In this document: one piece after another, positions 1 through 5,792 of the stretch
Numbering within the stretch: the first letter of the stretch is position 1
How the letters are laid out: each line of letters starts with the position of its first letter
Source: CAYNYM01 sp049366815
GTDB taxonomy: Bacteria; Desulfobacterota; DSM-4660; Desulfatiglandales; HGW-15
Direction: 5' to 3'
DNA length: 8,225 nt
Assembly (NCBI GenBank): GCA_049366815.1
Contig: JBMNCO010000186.1
Coordinates: 1-8,225, forward strand
Notes under the pieces: model-generated
Seen by the model: the letters and a program-made list of their open reading frames with translations, nothing else
What the model was told of the DNA's origin: nothing
Database searches by the model: none
Translations under genes and position numbers: made by a program

Positions 1-39
1 TCTGAAATAGGTAAAGGGCTTCCAATTGATGGTAAAAAT

Positions 40-135
40 TTACACAGGAATTTCAGCTCTGGCAGGCCTAAAGTATGGACCTTTATTTTTTGGTATGAGT
101 TTAGCTGTTTGAAAAAGCCCAGCAATTTCGGCCAT
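40..135 (-). CDS. Small reverse-strand ORF, 31 aa, unknown
   Basis: Reading the reverse strand, an ATG at 135 follows a strong Shine-Dalgarno match AAGGAGG (146-140) with a 4-nt gap, and the frame runs 31 codons to TAA at 42-40. The peptide begins MAEIAGLFQTAKLIPKN and is rich in Pro and Lys, with no membrane segment or known motif that I recognise. The good ribosome-binding site suggests that a real gene started here. The abrupt stop, in a neighbourhood full of gene debris, makes a truncated N-terminus as likely as a genuine small protein. The frame continues without obvious similarity past the stop and leaves the window. It is divergent from the integrase remnant at 249. Function unknown. 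Confidence 0.35.
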   Translation of the reverse strand: MAEIAGLFQTAKLIPKNKGPYFRPARAEIPV

Positions 136-248
136 GGCCCCTCCTTGATAGGGTAGTTTTCAAGAGCCTAAAGTGTTACATTTTTTGAACAGCCCGCAAT
201 AAAACGCCAAAAACCCCTTCCAGGACAGCGATTCGGGAATGATTTTAG

Positions 249-474
249 ATAATCCAATTGGAAAAGGCGTGCAAAAACTGGGGAATTGAAAATGTTGGTT
301 TATATGGCCGGACCAAGCATTCAACCGTTCGGGGTATGCGGGAATATTTCAGGGATCAGGCCCGATGGGATCAGGCAAGGGACCGCTGTTGTCTTGAATA
401 AGGTCTTCGAAAGATATTTCCTGATCGAACTTTGTGACCTTCAAATGTATAGGGCGGCTTTATTTTTACCCTAA
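249..474 (+). pseudogene. Tyrosine-recombinase integrase C-terminal remnant (copy 1, frameshifted)
   Basis: Two overlapping frames together give the end of a tyrosine-recombinase-type integrase. From 249, after an in-frame TAG at 246-248, one frame reads KACKNWGIENVG, then LYGRTKHSTVRGMREYF. This resembles the box II region of integrases that carry a YxGT(R/K)HS signature. Around 345-364 the similarity moves to the +1 frame, which reads IRQGTAVVLNKVFERYF followed by a short tail to the stop at 472-474. The FERYF tyrosine sits where the catalytic Tyr would be. The position where a box II His is expected is Val, and the usual Arg before HS is Lys. There is no start codon, no N-terminal core-binding domain, and a frameshift, so it cannot be functional. 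A near-copy of the last part lies at 7986-8043. The family assignment rests on motif recall and is not certain. Confidence 0.55.
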
Positions 475-483
475 AACAAAACC

Positions 484-532
484 GGTGGTGTTTCAGGTCG
501 TCAACCCCTAAGAAAAAGACATAGGGGCCACC
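484..532. repeat. Two-level inverted repeat / hairpin
   Basis: CCCCTA (505-510) and TAGGGG (522-527) are perfect inverted repeats around an 11-nt A-rich loop. Immediately outside, GGTGG (484-488) can pair with CCACC (528-532), leaving a 16-nt bulge on the left side. No T-run follows on either strand, so it does not look like an intrinsic terminator. Confidence 0.35.
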
Positions 533-668
533 CACACAAAAGTGCGAATCCAAAATTTGCGGGTTTTTAGATCTTTTTCGCTATGGTTTTTATTGTTTTC
601 CGGCTCCATCTGGTATAAAAAATCGAAATGAAATTCAGCCTGATTTCTGCGTAGAACACCTGTTCGGC

Positions 669-695
669 ATAACACATGCGAACCGTGCGTGTTAT
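669..695. promoter_or_regulatory. Candidate operator, 7-bp inverted repeat ATAACAC/GTGTTAT
   Basis: ATAACAC (669-675) and GTGTTAT (689-695) are perfect inverted repeats with centres 20 bp apart (two helical turns), separated by 13 bp that carry partial further symmetry. The right arm ends 3 bp before the -24 element of the sigma-54-type promoter candidate at 699-714. Spacing and symmetry fit a dimeric regulator. The closeness to the promoter suits a repressor or a proximal activator better than a classical distant enhancer. Confidence 0.4.
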
Positions 696-698
696 CTT

Positions 699-714
699 TG
701 GCTCGGACGTCGCA
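699..714 (+). promoter_or_regulatory. Candidate sigma-54 (-24/-12) promoter for dctPQM
   Basis: The stretch TGGCTCGGACGTCGCA fits the sigma-54 consensus TGGCACG-N4-TTGCW closely: GG at 700-701, exactly 10 bp, then GC at 712-713. The -24 half differs from consensus at one base (T for A) and the -12 half at one (TCGCA for TTGCA). It lies about 98 bp before the dctP start. C4-dicarboxylate and related TRAP operons are commonly driven by sigma-54 with two-component activators (DctB/DctD), which supports the reading. It is found by eye only; no sigma-70 box here is better. Confidence 0.5.
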
Positions 715-811
715 TGGGAAAGGGAAATACGCCACCAATAAAGCTCGTTAAATTGTTGCCTTAATCGTAAGGTAGCCTTTATTTTAAATTTTAGACACGG
801 AGAAGGCCATC

Positions 812-1825
812 ATGATGAAAAAATGTTTTTTTATGTGTATCTTGCTTGGAGTCATAGGAATCGTTTTCATGAGCGTAGGTGCTCATAAGGTACAGGCAGA
901 TCCAATTAAGCTTACTTACAGCATTTTCTTCCCTCCGACCCATGCCCAAGCAATAGCAGCAATGAATTTTGCAAAAGAAGTCGAAAAACGCACGAACGGC
1001 AGGGTACAGATCACAGCGTTTCCCGGCGGGACGCTTACCAAGGCTGCGATGGTGTATGACGGCATTGTAACGGGGATCTCGGATCTCGGAAATTCCTGTT
1101 TTGCCTATACCCGCGGTCGATTCCCGGTGATGGAGGTCCTAGATCTCCCTATGGGATATCCTTCTGGGAAAATAGCGACCTGTGTAGCCAACTCTTTTGC
1201 AAAATCCATGAATCCAAAAGAACTCCAGAATGTCAAAGTGCTCTATGTTCATGCGCATGGTCCGGGGCTGCTCCATACCAAGAAGCCTGTGCGCACCCTG
1301 GAAGATCTCAAAGGTATGAAAATCCGTGCAACCGGCCTGAGCGCCAAGGTGGTAGAGGCCCTGGGTGCAGTACCTGTGGCTATGCCTCAGGGTGATACCT
1401 ATGAGTCGCTCCAGAAAGGGCTTGTGGAAGGAACCTTTGGCCCCATCGAAGTCCTCAAGGGATGGAAGCAGGGCGAGGTTGTCAGATATACCACGGATTG
1501 CTCAAGCGTGGGTTACACCACGGCCATGTTCGTGGTCATGAATCTCAAGAAGTGGAATGCCTTGCCTGATGATCTCAAGAAGGTCATGGAGGAAACGGCT
1601 GAGGAATGGGTGTCTGTGCATGGAGAGGCATGGGATGAAGCGGACGAAGAAGGGCGCAAGTTCACCCTGAGTCTTGGTAATGAGCTCATTACCCTGTCCG
1701 ACGAGGAAAACGCCAAATGGCGTAAAGCCGTCGAGCCGATCATCAAGGAATATGCGTCCAACGTGCCCAACGGTGAGACCAATGTCAGCAAGGTTAGGGA
1801 ACTGCTCGAAAAGTGCGCAAAGTAG
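812..1825 (+). CDS. dctP: TRAP transporter solute-binding protein, DctP family
   Basis: This is the periplasmic substrate-binding subunit of a tripartite ATP-independent periplasmic (TRAP) transporter; it captures a carboxylate-type solute and delivers it to the DctQM membrane complex. The protein is 337 residues, the usual DctP length. Residues 1-29 are a Sec signal peptide (MMKK, a hydrophobic core, then KVQA before Asp30). The mature part opens with the family pattern KLTYSIFFPPTHAQ and carries the LEDLKGMKIRATG motif (about 163-175), whose Arg172 is at the position of the conserved carboxylate-binding arginine. PVAMPQGDTYESLQKGLVEG follows. The ATG at 812 has GGAG at 799-802; the adjacent ATG at 815 is an alternative start. 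It leads an operon with dctQ (77 bp gap) and dctM. A sigma-54-type promoter candidate lies upstream. The ligand cannot be told from the sequence. Confidence 0.95.
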   Translation: MMKKCFFMCILLGVIGIVFMSVGAHKVQADPIKLTYSIFFPPTHAQAIAAMNFAKEVEKRTNGRVQITAFPGGTLTKAAMVYDGIVTGISDLGNSCFAYTRGRFPVMEVLDLPMGYPSGKIATCVANSFAKSMNPKELQNVKVLYVHAHGPGLLHTKKPVRTLEDLKGMKIRATGLSAKVVEALGAVPVAMPQGDTYESLQKGLVEGTFGPIEVLKGWKQGEVVRYTTDCSSVGYTTAMFVVMNLKKWNALPDDLKKVMEETAEEWVSVHGEAWDEADEEGRKFTLSLGNELITLSDEENAKWRKAVEPIIKEYASNVPNGETNVSKVRELLEKCAK

Positions 1826-1849
1826 CCTGCGCATTCCTATTGAAGATTT

Positions 1850-1883
1850 GGGCCGGCCGGGCGTCTCATTTGCCCGGCGGCCC
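1850..1883 (+). promoter_or_regulatory. Strong intercistronic hairpin between dctP and dctQ
   Basis: GGGCCGGCCGGGC (1850-1862) pairs with GCCCGGCGGCCC (1872-1883) around a 9-nt loop, with a single bulged base. This makes an almost all-GC stem of 12 bp. It is followed by GATTTAAAA rather than a T-run, so it is not a standard intrinsic terminator. In binding-protein operons such hairpins typically protect the upstream message from 3' exonucleases or cause partial stopping. Either would give more binding protein than membrane subunits. Confidence 0.6.
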
Positions 1884-1902
1884 GATTTAAAACAGTGACA
1901 CC

Positions 1903-2388
1903 ATGAACACCTTCGAGAAATTTTCCATCTGGTTCGCAAGTAAAGCCTACTGGGTGGCGGGTTGCGCAATCGTTGCGATGATGCTCCTGACCTGTGCGGA
2001 CGTCATACTCCGATTCTTCAGAATGCCGATTCCCGGAACCTATGAACTGGTCTGCTTCATGGGGGCCGTTGCGGTAGCGTTTGCCTTGGCCCATACGTCA
2101 AACGAAAAGGGACATGTCGCGGTGAGCCTTGTTATGCGTTACCTGCCCGAGAAAATTCAGGGTGCTGTCGAAGTTATCACCAATACTTTCGTTCTGATAT
2201 TTTTTGGTCTCATTGCATGGCGCTCCGTGCTTTACGCAGACAGCCTCAGAACTGCCGGCGAGGTTTCTCTGACCCTAAAACTCCCTTTTTATCCTTTTAT
2301 TTATGGTATCGCTTTCTCTGCAGCAGTCGTATGCCTTGTAAAAATAACGGATATCTATAAGAGCTTTTTGAAGGTGTTTAGCAAATGA
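1903..2388 (+). CDS. dctQ: TRAP transporter small membrane subunit, DctQ family
   Basis: This is the small integral membrane component that pairs with DctM in the TRAP permease. The 161-residue protein has four predicted membrane segments (about residues 17-38, 49-66, 93-111 and 131-149), the normal DctQ topology. Family signatures are visible: CADVILRFF..PIPGTYELV (31-50), the loop SNEKGHVAVSLV (66-77) after segment 2, and the LPEKIQ segment before helix 3. The ATG at 1903 has only a weak ribosome-binding site; no better in-frame start exists near the hydrophobic N-terminus. Its end overlaps dctM by four bases (ATGA), a sign of translational coupling. Intact and unremarkable for the family. 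Confidence 0.93.
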   Translation: MNTFEKFSIWFASKAYWVAGCAIVAMMLLTCADVILRFFRMPIPGTYELVCFMGAVAVAFALAHTSNEKGHVAVSLVMRYLPEKIQGAVEVITNTFVLIFFGLIAWRSVLYADSLRTAGEVSLTLKLPFYPFIYGIAFSAAVVCLVKITDIYKSFLKVFSK

Positions 2389-3686
2389 GTCTGACAGCGA
2401 TCGGTATGGTCGGTATTGCTATTCTGATCATGCTCTTGTTTTCCAATATGCCCGTGGGCTTTGTCATGGGCTTCCTGGGATTTCTTGGCTTCAGCTATGT
2501 GGTAAATGTTGAAGCAGGCCTGTCCCTTTTGGTCAGGGACGTGTGGGATGTATTTTCCTCCTACGGGTTGACGGTCATCCCTCTTTTCGTTTTTATGGGG
2601 CAGATAGCCTTCCATTCCGGAATCAGCCGCAGGCTCTACGATTCCGCGTACGTATTTCTCGGGCATCGACATGGAGGCCTTGCCATGGCGACAGTGGGGG
2701 CATGTGCCGGCTTCTCGGCCATCTCCGGGTCCACAAACGCCACCGCGGCCACCATGGCCACTGTAACGCTGCCCGAGATGAAGCGCTATGACTATGATAT
2801 GGGCCTGGCTACCGGAACGGTGGCCGCCGCAGGAAGTCTCGGAATCCTTATCCCCCCGAGTGTAGTCTTCATAGTCTACGGCATTTTGACGGAACAATCC
2901 ATCGGCAAGCTCTTTGCCGCCGGTATTTTCCCCGGCATCCTCCTGTCCATCCTGTTTTTGTTAGTCATCCATCTCCGTGTTCGGCATAATCCCGCCCTGG
3001 CGCCGCCCGGACCTAGAACCACGTGGAAGCAGCGGATCAGGTCCTTCGGCGGCGTGGCAGAGACCCTGCTCATTTTCGCACTGGTCATGGGCGGTCTGTT
3101 CTTGGGCGTTTTTACCCCGACCGAAGCCGCTGCCGTGGGGGCCTTTCTCACTTTGTTGATCTCTGTGATTCGAGGGCAGCTCAGTTGGAACGGCTTTGTC
3201 CGGTCTATTGCAGACACAACCCGAATCAGTTGCATGGTCATGACCATTGTAACCGGAGCGGTCATCTTCGGGCATTTCATGGCGATCACCAGGATCCCGT
3301 TTGACCTGTCCACGTGGGTATCGACACTGCCTCTGCCGCGTTTTGCCATCATGCTGGTGATTATTTTGCTCTATCTGTGCGGGGGATGTTTTATGGACGC
3401 ACTGGCCATGGTCATGCTGACAGTTCCTATTTTTTTCCCCGTGGCCGAGGCCCTGGGTTTCGACCCCATATGGTTCGGCGTTGTGATCGTGCTCATCACG
3501 GAAATGGGGGTGATTACACCGCCCGTGGGCGTCAATGTATATGTTGTGTACGGAGTGGCGAAAGATGTGCCCTTAGAGGTGATTTTCAGAGGGGTCTTCC
3601 CCATGCTGCTTGCTCTGATCATCTGCAACTTGATGCTCATGGTGTTCCCACAGATCGCGCTGTTCCTTCCGAGCATGATCAAATAA
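2385..3686 (+). CDS. dctM: TRAP transporter large permease subunit, DctM family
   Basis: This is the large membrane subunit that forms the ion-coupled (normally Na+) transport channel of the TRAP system. At 433 residues it has the full family length and roughly a dozen hydrophobic segments. Hallmarks include the first helices with NMPVGFVMGFLG (21-32), SGSTNATAATMATVTLPEM (114-132), ATGTVAAAGSLGILIPPS (142-159) followed by YGILTEQSIGKLFAAGIFPG, GVFTPTEAAAVGAF (241-254), and the C-terminal EMGVITPPVGVNVYVVYG (373-390). These loops are where DctM proteins form the hairpin and ion sites. Its ATG overlaps the dctQ stop (ATGA), so expression is coupled. No frameshift or missing block is seen. The next 495 bp contain no intact gene, so the operon ends here, but no clear intrinsic terminator follows. 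Confidence 0.95.
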   Translation: MSLTAIGMVGIAILIMLLFSNMPVGFVMGFLGFLGFSYVVNVEAGLSLLVRDVWDVFSSYGLTVIPLFVFMGQIAFHSGISRRLYDSAYVFLGHRHGGLAMATVGACAGFSAISGSTNATAATMATVTLPEMKRYDYDMGLATGTVAAAGSLGILIPPSVVFIVYGILTEQSIGKLFAAGIFPGILLSILFLLVIHLRVRHNPALAPPGPRTTWKQRIRSFGGVAETLLIFALVMGGLFLGVFTPTEAAAVGAFLTLLISVIRGQLSWNGFVRSIADTTRISCMVMTIVTGAVIFGHFMAITRIPFDLSTWVSTLPLPRFAIMLVIILLYLCGGCFMDALAMVMLTVPIFFPVAEALGFDPIWFGVVIVLITEMGVITPPVGVNVYVVYGVAKDVPLEVIFRGVFPMLLALIICNLMLMVFPQIALFLPSMIK

Positions 3687-3693
3687 CCGTCGC

Positions 3694-3738
3694 GGCGTCG
3701 AGGCCAAGGGAGTGTATGGGAGAGAAGACGCCGGCCTC
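3694..3738 (+). repeat. Swapped inverted-repeat pair in the dctM 3' region
   Basis: GGCGTC GAGGCC (3694-3705) is followed 21 bp later by GACGCC GGCCTC (3727-3738). Each 6-mer of the first block is the exact reverse complement of one in the second, but in swapped order. The two stems, 3694-3699 with 3727-3732 and 3700-3705 with 3733-3738, therefore cross. With no linker bases they probably cannot form together and would be alternative folds. The element begins 8 bp after the dctM stop codon. Confidence 0.4.
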
Positions 3739-3749
3739 CGCTTGCTGAG

Positions 3750-3968
3750 GTGGAAAGTCAGGGATTCGAAGGAAATACTATCAAACTATGTCAAAACCGT
3801 ACACCAAACTCCCCTTCATTCCATGCTGTTTTTACTTGGATTCATGTCGAGAGTATTTATGAAAGTCCGCTTCCACCAGATCTTAGAGTCCTTATTTGGG
3901 CGGTCTCATTGTCTCGAGATTGGAAGCCGCGGGAAGAATTATTGATTCGCTGTCTGTCATGTTCATAA
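3750..3968 (+). other. Weak protein-like frame, possible gene remnant
   Basis: An open frame of about 72 codons has no ribosome-binding site. It contains the stretch ESPLPPDLRVLI, which resembles the LPP(D/E)LRxLIEAWP tails I associate with poorly characterised proteins near integrase genes. The similarity breaks off after DLRVLI. It could be a decayed tail belonging to the same debris as the integrase pieces, or chance. Confidence 0.15.
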
Positions 3969-4046
3969 ACGCCTCCTCCAAAATTTGTGACAGAGGGCCT
4001 TTTAATGGGTGAACCCTAAACCGATTTTGATGTTTGATTAGTTGAG

Positions 4047-4079
4047 GATGAGATCAGACAGGGGACCGGAAATATATCC
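4047..4079 (+). pseudogene. Short integrase-tail fragment (copy 3)
   Basis: Positions 4047-4069 match 7986-8008 at 21 of 23 bases. Translated in the same frame as that copy, they read DEIRQGTG, continuing NIS where copy 2 has IVS. Over 33 bp the match is 26, and five of the seven differences fall at third codon positions, as expected for descent from a coding sequence. An in-frame stop lies just upstream (TGA at 4035-4037), and the similarity ends at 4079. It is a relic only. Confidence 0.45.
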
Positions 4080-4146
4080 CCCCGGGTTCGCTTGGCCGGC
4101 TGATGATTCCCAAAGGGATTTTCTTGGCCGTTTTTGCCGGTGAGAT

Positions 4147-4175
4147 TTGACAATCCGTTAGAATAGTTCGACAAT
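4147..4175 (+). promoter_or_regulatory. Candidate sigma-70 promoter
   Basis: A perfect -35 box TTGACA (4147-4152) is followed by exactly 17 bp and GACAAT (4170-4175, four of six matches to TATAAT). Transcription would start near 4182, at or just after the first possible start codon of the downstream gene. That favours a later start for the gene or a leaderless message. Confidence 0.45.
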
Positions 4176-4181
4176 CAGAAC

Positions 4182-4868
4182 ATGGGCCGTTACAGGACAA
4201 ATCCGCACCAGGCGGCAGAGGTCGGGGCAGTCATCGTTTCAGGGCGAAGGCAAAATTTCCGGTCGGGAAGTGCGGCCGGTAATCCCCCCTTGATCTTTGT
4301 TGCGATGTTCCTTTTCCTCGCCTTATCCCCTGTTGCTGCCGCGCACGAGGAACGGCTGATCCTGTCCATGGAAGCCGGCAGGTGTTCGCTCCTGGTCCAG
4401 GCGCACGAGCAGTCCCATACCCTGCGACTCCGGGTCCGCGCCGAGGCCCCCGATTGTGCGATCAGCAAGGAGGCTATGCTCCAAAGTCTCGCGGCGGCCT
4501 TCGCGAAAACAGACCCGCCGAAGCTCGAGGGCCCCTACACTTCCCTGTTTATCGGACGTCTCATTGATTACCCGTGGCTTTCGCAGTACCTCGCTCTTGG
4601 CGCGTATAAGGACAGGGAATGGAAAAGGGCTAAAGGTAAACCCGCGGCCGTGGATGTGAACAAGTATGTTGCCGCCATCCTTGCGAAACATGATGTGACG
4701 GCGCAGATAGAGGAGACGTTCGGCGAAAGCGGCTATAGGATCGTCGGGGTGAGCGTGGAAAAGGTGCTCGTGGGCGGCTTTGGCGAGGTGCCCCTTTACC
4801 AGGGGGAAATTCGGTCGGGCAAGGTGCCCTACGATGCAATGGTGTGGTTCAGGCTTGAGAAGAGATAG
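4182..4868 (+). CDS. Exported protein of unknown function with one Cys pair
   Basis: I do not recognise this family. The longest frame has 228 codons. Residues 36-54 (PLIFVAMFLFLALSPVAAA) are a clear Sec signal core ending in an AxA site before His55, so the mature protein is about 174 residues, outside the cytoplasm. Before it lies an unusually long basic stretch of 35 residues with no ribosome-binding site. In-frame TTG at 4290 or ATG at 4305 would give a normal signal peptide, and the promoter at 4147-4175 also favours a start after 4182. The mature part has only two cysteines, Cys68 and Cys92, which could form a disulfide, then a mixed alpha/beta pattern ending in PYDAMVWFRLEKR. GC is higher than in the flanks. 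No neighbour indicates a role. Confidence 0.7.
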   Translation: MGRYRTNPHQAAEVGAVIVSGRRQNFRSGSAAGNPPLIFVAMFLFLALSPVAAAHEERLILSMEAGRCSLLVQAHEQSHTLRLRVRAEAPDCAISKEAMLQSLAAAFAKTDPPKLEGPYTSLFIGRLIDYPWLSQYLALGAYKDREWKRAKGKPAAVDVNKYVAAILAKHDVTAQIEETFGESGYRIVGVSVEKVLVGGFGEVPLYQGEIRSGKVPYDAMVWFRLEKR

Positions 4869-5064
4869 CGATGTCTTCCGCTCGGCCCTCGGCAGAGTGA
4901 ACGATTGAGAGCCGGGTCCGCGAGGGTGGATATGGTCATGCTCTCTTTCATCCATCACTAGTTCCTTAATCACACTTGGACTTTTGGGGCTCATCGTGTT
5001 GCGAGGAAGCATGAAAAAGACGAAGAGTGGCTGGAGTTGCTGGAACCGGCTTGCAGGATCGAAG

Positions 5065-5454
5065 ATGCAGTCCAATGAAGCTGTTTGTTCAGTCATGGCA
5101 ACAATGACACGCATAGGTGTCCTTAAATTCATAAGACTTGAGCTGCTGGCTGCCTTTTCCATTGTAATTCTTTCTTCATGTGCACAATACCCCTACATCC
5201 TTGGAAAGTGGAAAGAGTCGGGCAAACCATCAAGTTTGGAATTCCGGCAAGACGGAACGTTCAGGGCTGTCGACGATATGGGAATGGTTGTAATCGGCGA
5301 CTATTCCCTGAAAACCACCGGCCGGATCCGTTTGGAAATCCAACACGAAGACGGCTCCACAGAAATTATCACAGGGACCCTCTTCAGTCGCGAAAATGAG
5401 CTGATTTTAGCTGTGGATGGAGATAAAGAAGCGATGAGGTATGAAAGACAATAG
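5065..5454 (+). CDS. Lipoprotein with lipocalin-like beta domain
   Basis: This is a probable lipid-anchored periplasmic or outer-membrane protein. A signal sequence (n-region MTRIGVLKFIR, core LELLAAFSIVIL) leads to the lipobox LSSC with the acylated Cys at 5179-5181. The mature part of about 91 residues begins AQYPYILGKWKESGK and shows the alternating pattern of small lipocalin-like domains: GKW, LEFRQDGTF, a GDYSL strand, RIRLEIQ, then ELILAVDGDKEAMRYER. The ATG at 5065 has AGGA 6 bp upstream, but the ATG at 5104 gives the most typical 25-residue signal. The frame is also open from ATG 5011 and TTG 4984. The ligand or role is unknown. A hairpin at 5469-5485 may end the transcript. Confidence 0.65.
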   Translation: MQSNEAVCSVMATMTRIGVLKFIRLELLAAFSIVILSSCAQYPYILGKWKESGKPSSLEFRQDGTFRAVDDMGMVVIGDYSLKTTGRIRLEIQHEDGSTEIITGTLFSRENELILAVDGDKEAMRYERQ

Positions 5455-5468
5455 CGCTCAAGTAAATT

Positions 5469-5485
5469 AACCCACTGAGGTGGTT
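5469..5485 (+). terminator. Weak hairpin after the lipoprotein gene
   Basis: AACCCAC and GTGGTT pair around TGAG with one bulged C, 15 bp after the lipoprotein stop, followed by a short mixed T-rich tract. It is weak as a terminator. Because a RAYT remnant lies just downstream, this GTGG-containing stem could instead be a REP-like palindrome. Confidence 0.25.
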
Positions 5486-5552
5486 TAGGCCTCTTTACAA
5501 ATACCCTCGTTTATTTATGATGTTGCGAGAAACATGAAGGAGGTGCGAGGAT

Positions 5553-5765
5553 ATGTCCCGCCTTGAAAGGAGGAGGCTACTCCGAATCGATACCGGCTGG
5601 AGTCGCTTTCTAAAGAGGGTGGGGGAAATCCTCCGGGAGACGGGGACCATTTGCATGGTCATGAGGCTTTTTTGACTGGTTGTGCCCTGTGGTTCTATCG
5701 AAGGCTCCGCAGACATGGATATCTTTTTCAAAGCCGTTTCAGGGCCATCTGTCAGGATGAGAGAG
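5553..5765 (+). pseudogene. REP-associated tyrosine transposase (RAYT, Y1/IS200-like) remnant
   Basis: A perfect Shine-Dalgarno AAGGAGGT (5537-5544) precedes ATG 5553. The frame reads MSRL, then ERRRLLRIDTG and FLKRVGEILRETGTIC, closely like the RGIERRxIFRxDxDRxxFLxRL block of RAYT proteins but lacking the usual 15-20 residues after MSRL. It stops at 5673-5675. In another frame, about 5660-5765, the C-terminal block resumes: EAFLTGCALW, then RRLRRHGYLFQSRFRAI and CQDE, the counterpart of NRRHxRxGHLFQNRYKSI. Between the two, the section that should carry the HUH metal-binding motif (MPNHxHLL) is missing, and the usual TGYA tyrosine reads TGCA. Two deletions and a frameshift make it inactive. 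The 40-codon intact frame could still be translated. Confidence 0.6.
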
Positions 5766-5792
5766 GATCTTTATGCGAGAGGCACAAAAACC

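Larger units (their letters stand above)
475..811. other. Intergenic region upstream of the TRAP operon
   Basis: No credible gene is seen on either strand in this AT-richer stretch. It contains a hairpin-forming region (484-532), a T-rich segment (about 555-600), an inverted repeat (669-695), a sigma-54-type promoter candidate (699-714) and the dctP ribosome-binding site GGAG (799-802). A reverse-strand open frame over 508-738 lacks a ribosome-binding site and family features and was not called. Confidence 0.6.
3687..4181. other. Gene-poor region after dctM
   Basis: No intact gene is seen. The stretch holds the swapped inverted-repeat pair just after the dctM stop (3694-3738), a weakly protein-like frame (3750-3968), the short third copy of the integrase segment (4047-4079) and a sigma-70-like promoter (4147-4175). 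A tiny TCCC/GGGA stem near 4108-4118 followed by TTTTCTT is too short to call a terminator. Confidence 0.5.

Noticed and set aside
508..738. 76-codon reverse-strand frame upstream of dctP
   Set aside because: No ribosome-binding site or recognisable domain, and it overlaps the promoter region of the operon.
1850..1883. Hairpin as an intrinsic terminator
   Set aside because: It is followed by GATTTAAAA rather than a run of T, and the operon continues directly with dctQ.
3694..3738. H-type pseudoknot
   Set aside because: The two stems cross with zero linker bases on both sides, which leaves no room for the loops to span the helices; alternative stems are more likely.
1502..3748. Several 100-180 codon frames on both strands overlapping dctP, dctQ and dctM
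   Set aside because: They are shadows of the clearly conserved TRAP genes; their translations lack hydrophobic pattern or motifs and have no start signals.
4200..4345. Twin-arginine signal peptide
   Set aside because: An RR pair occurs before the hydrophobic core, but the spacing and residues (RRQNF) do not fit SRRxFLK, and the core is strongly hydrophobic as in Sec signals.
4323..5162. Long (279-codon) reverse-strand open frame
   Set aside because: It lies opposite two better-supported forward genes with signal peptides, has no ribosome-binding site or family motif, and reads as low-complexity His/Arg/Pro-rich sequence typical of an antisense shadow.
4996..5543. Similar short strings near 4996-5019 and 5520-5542 as a repeat
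   Set aside because: They share roughly TGTTGCGAG-AA-CATGAA with gaps over about 20 bp only; too short and gapped to support.
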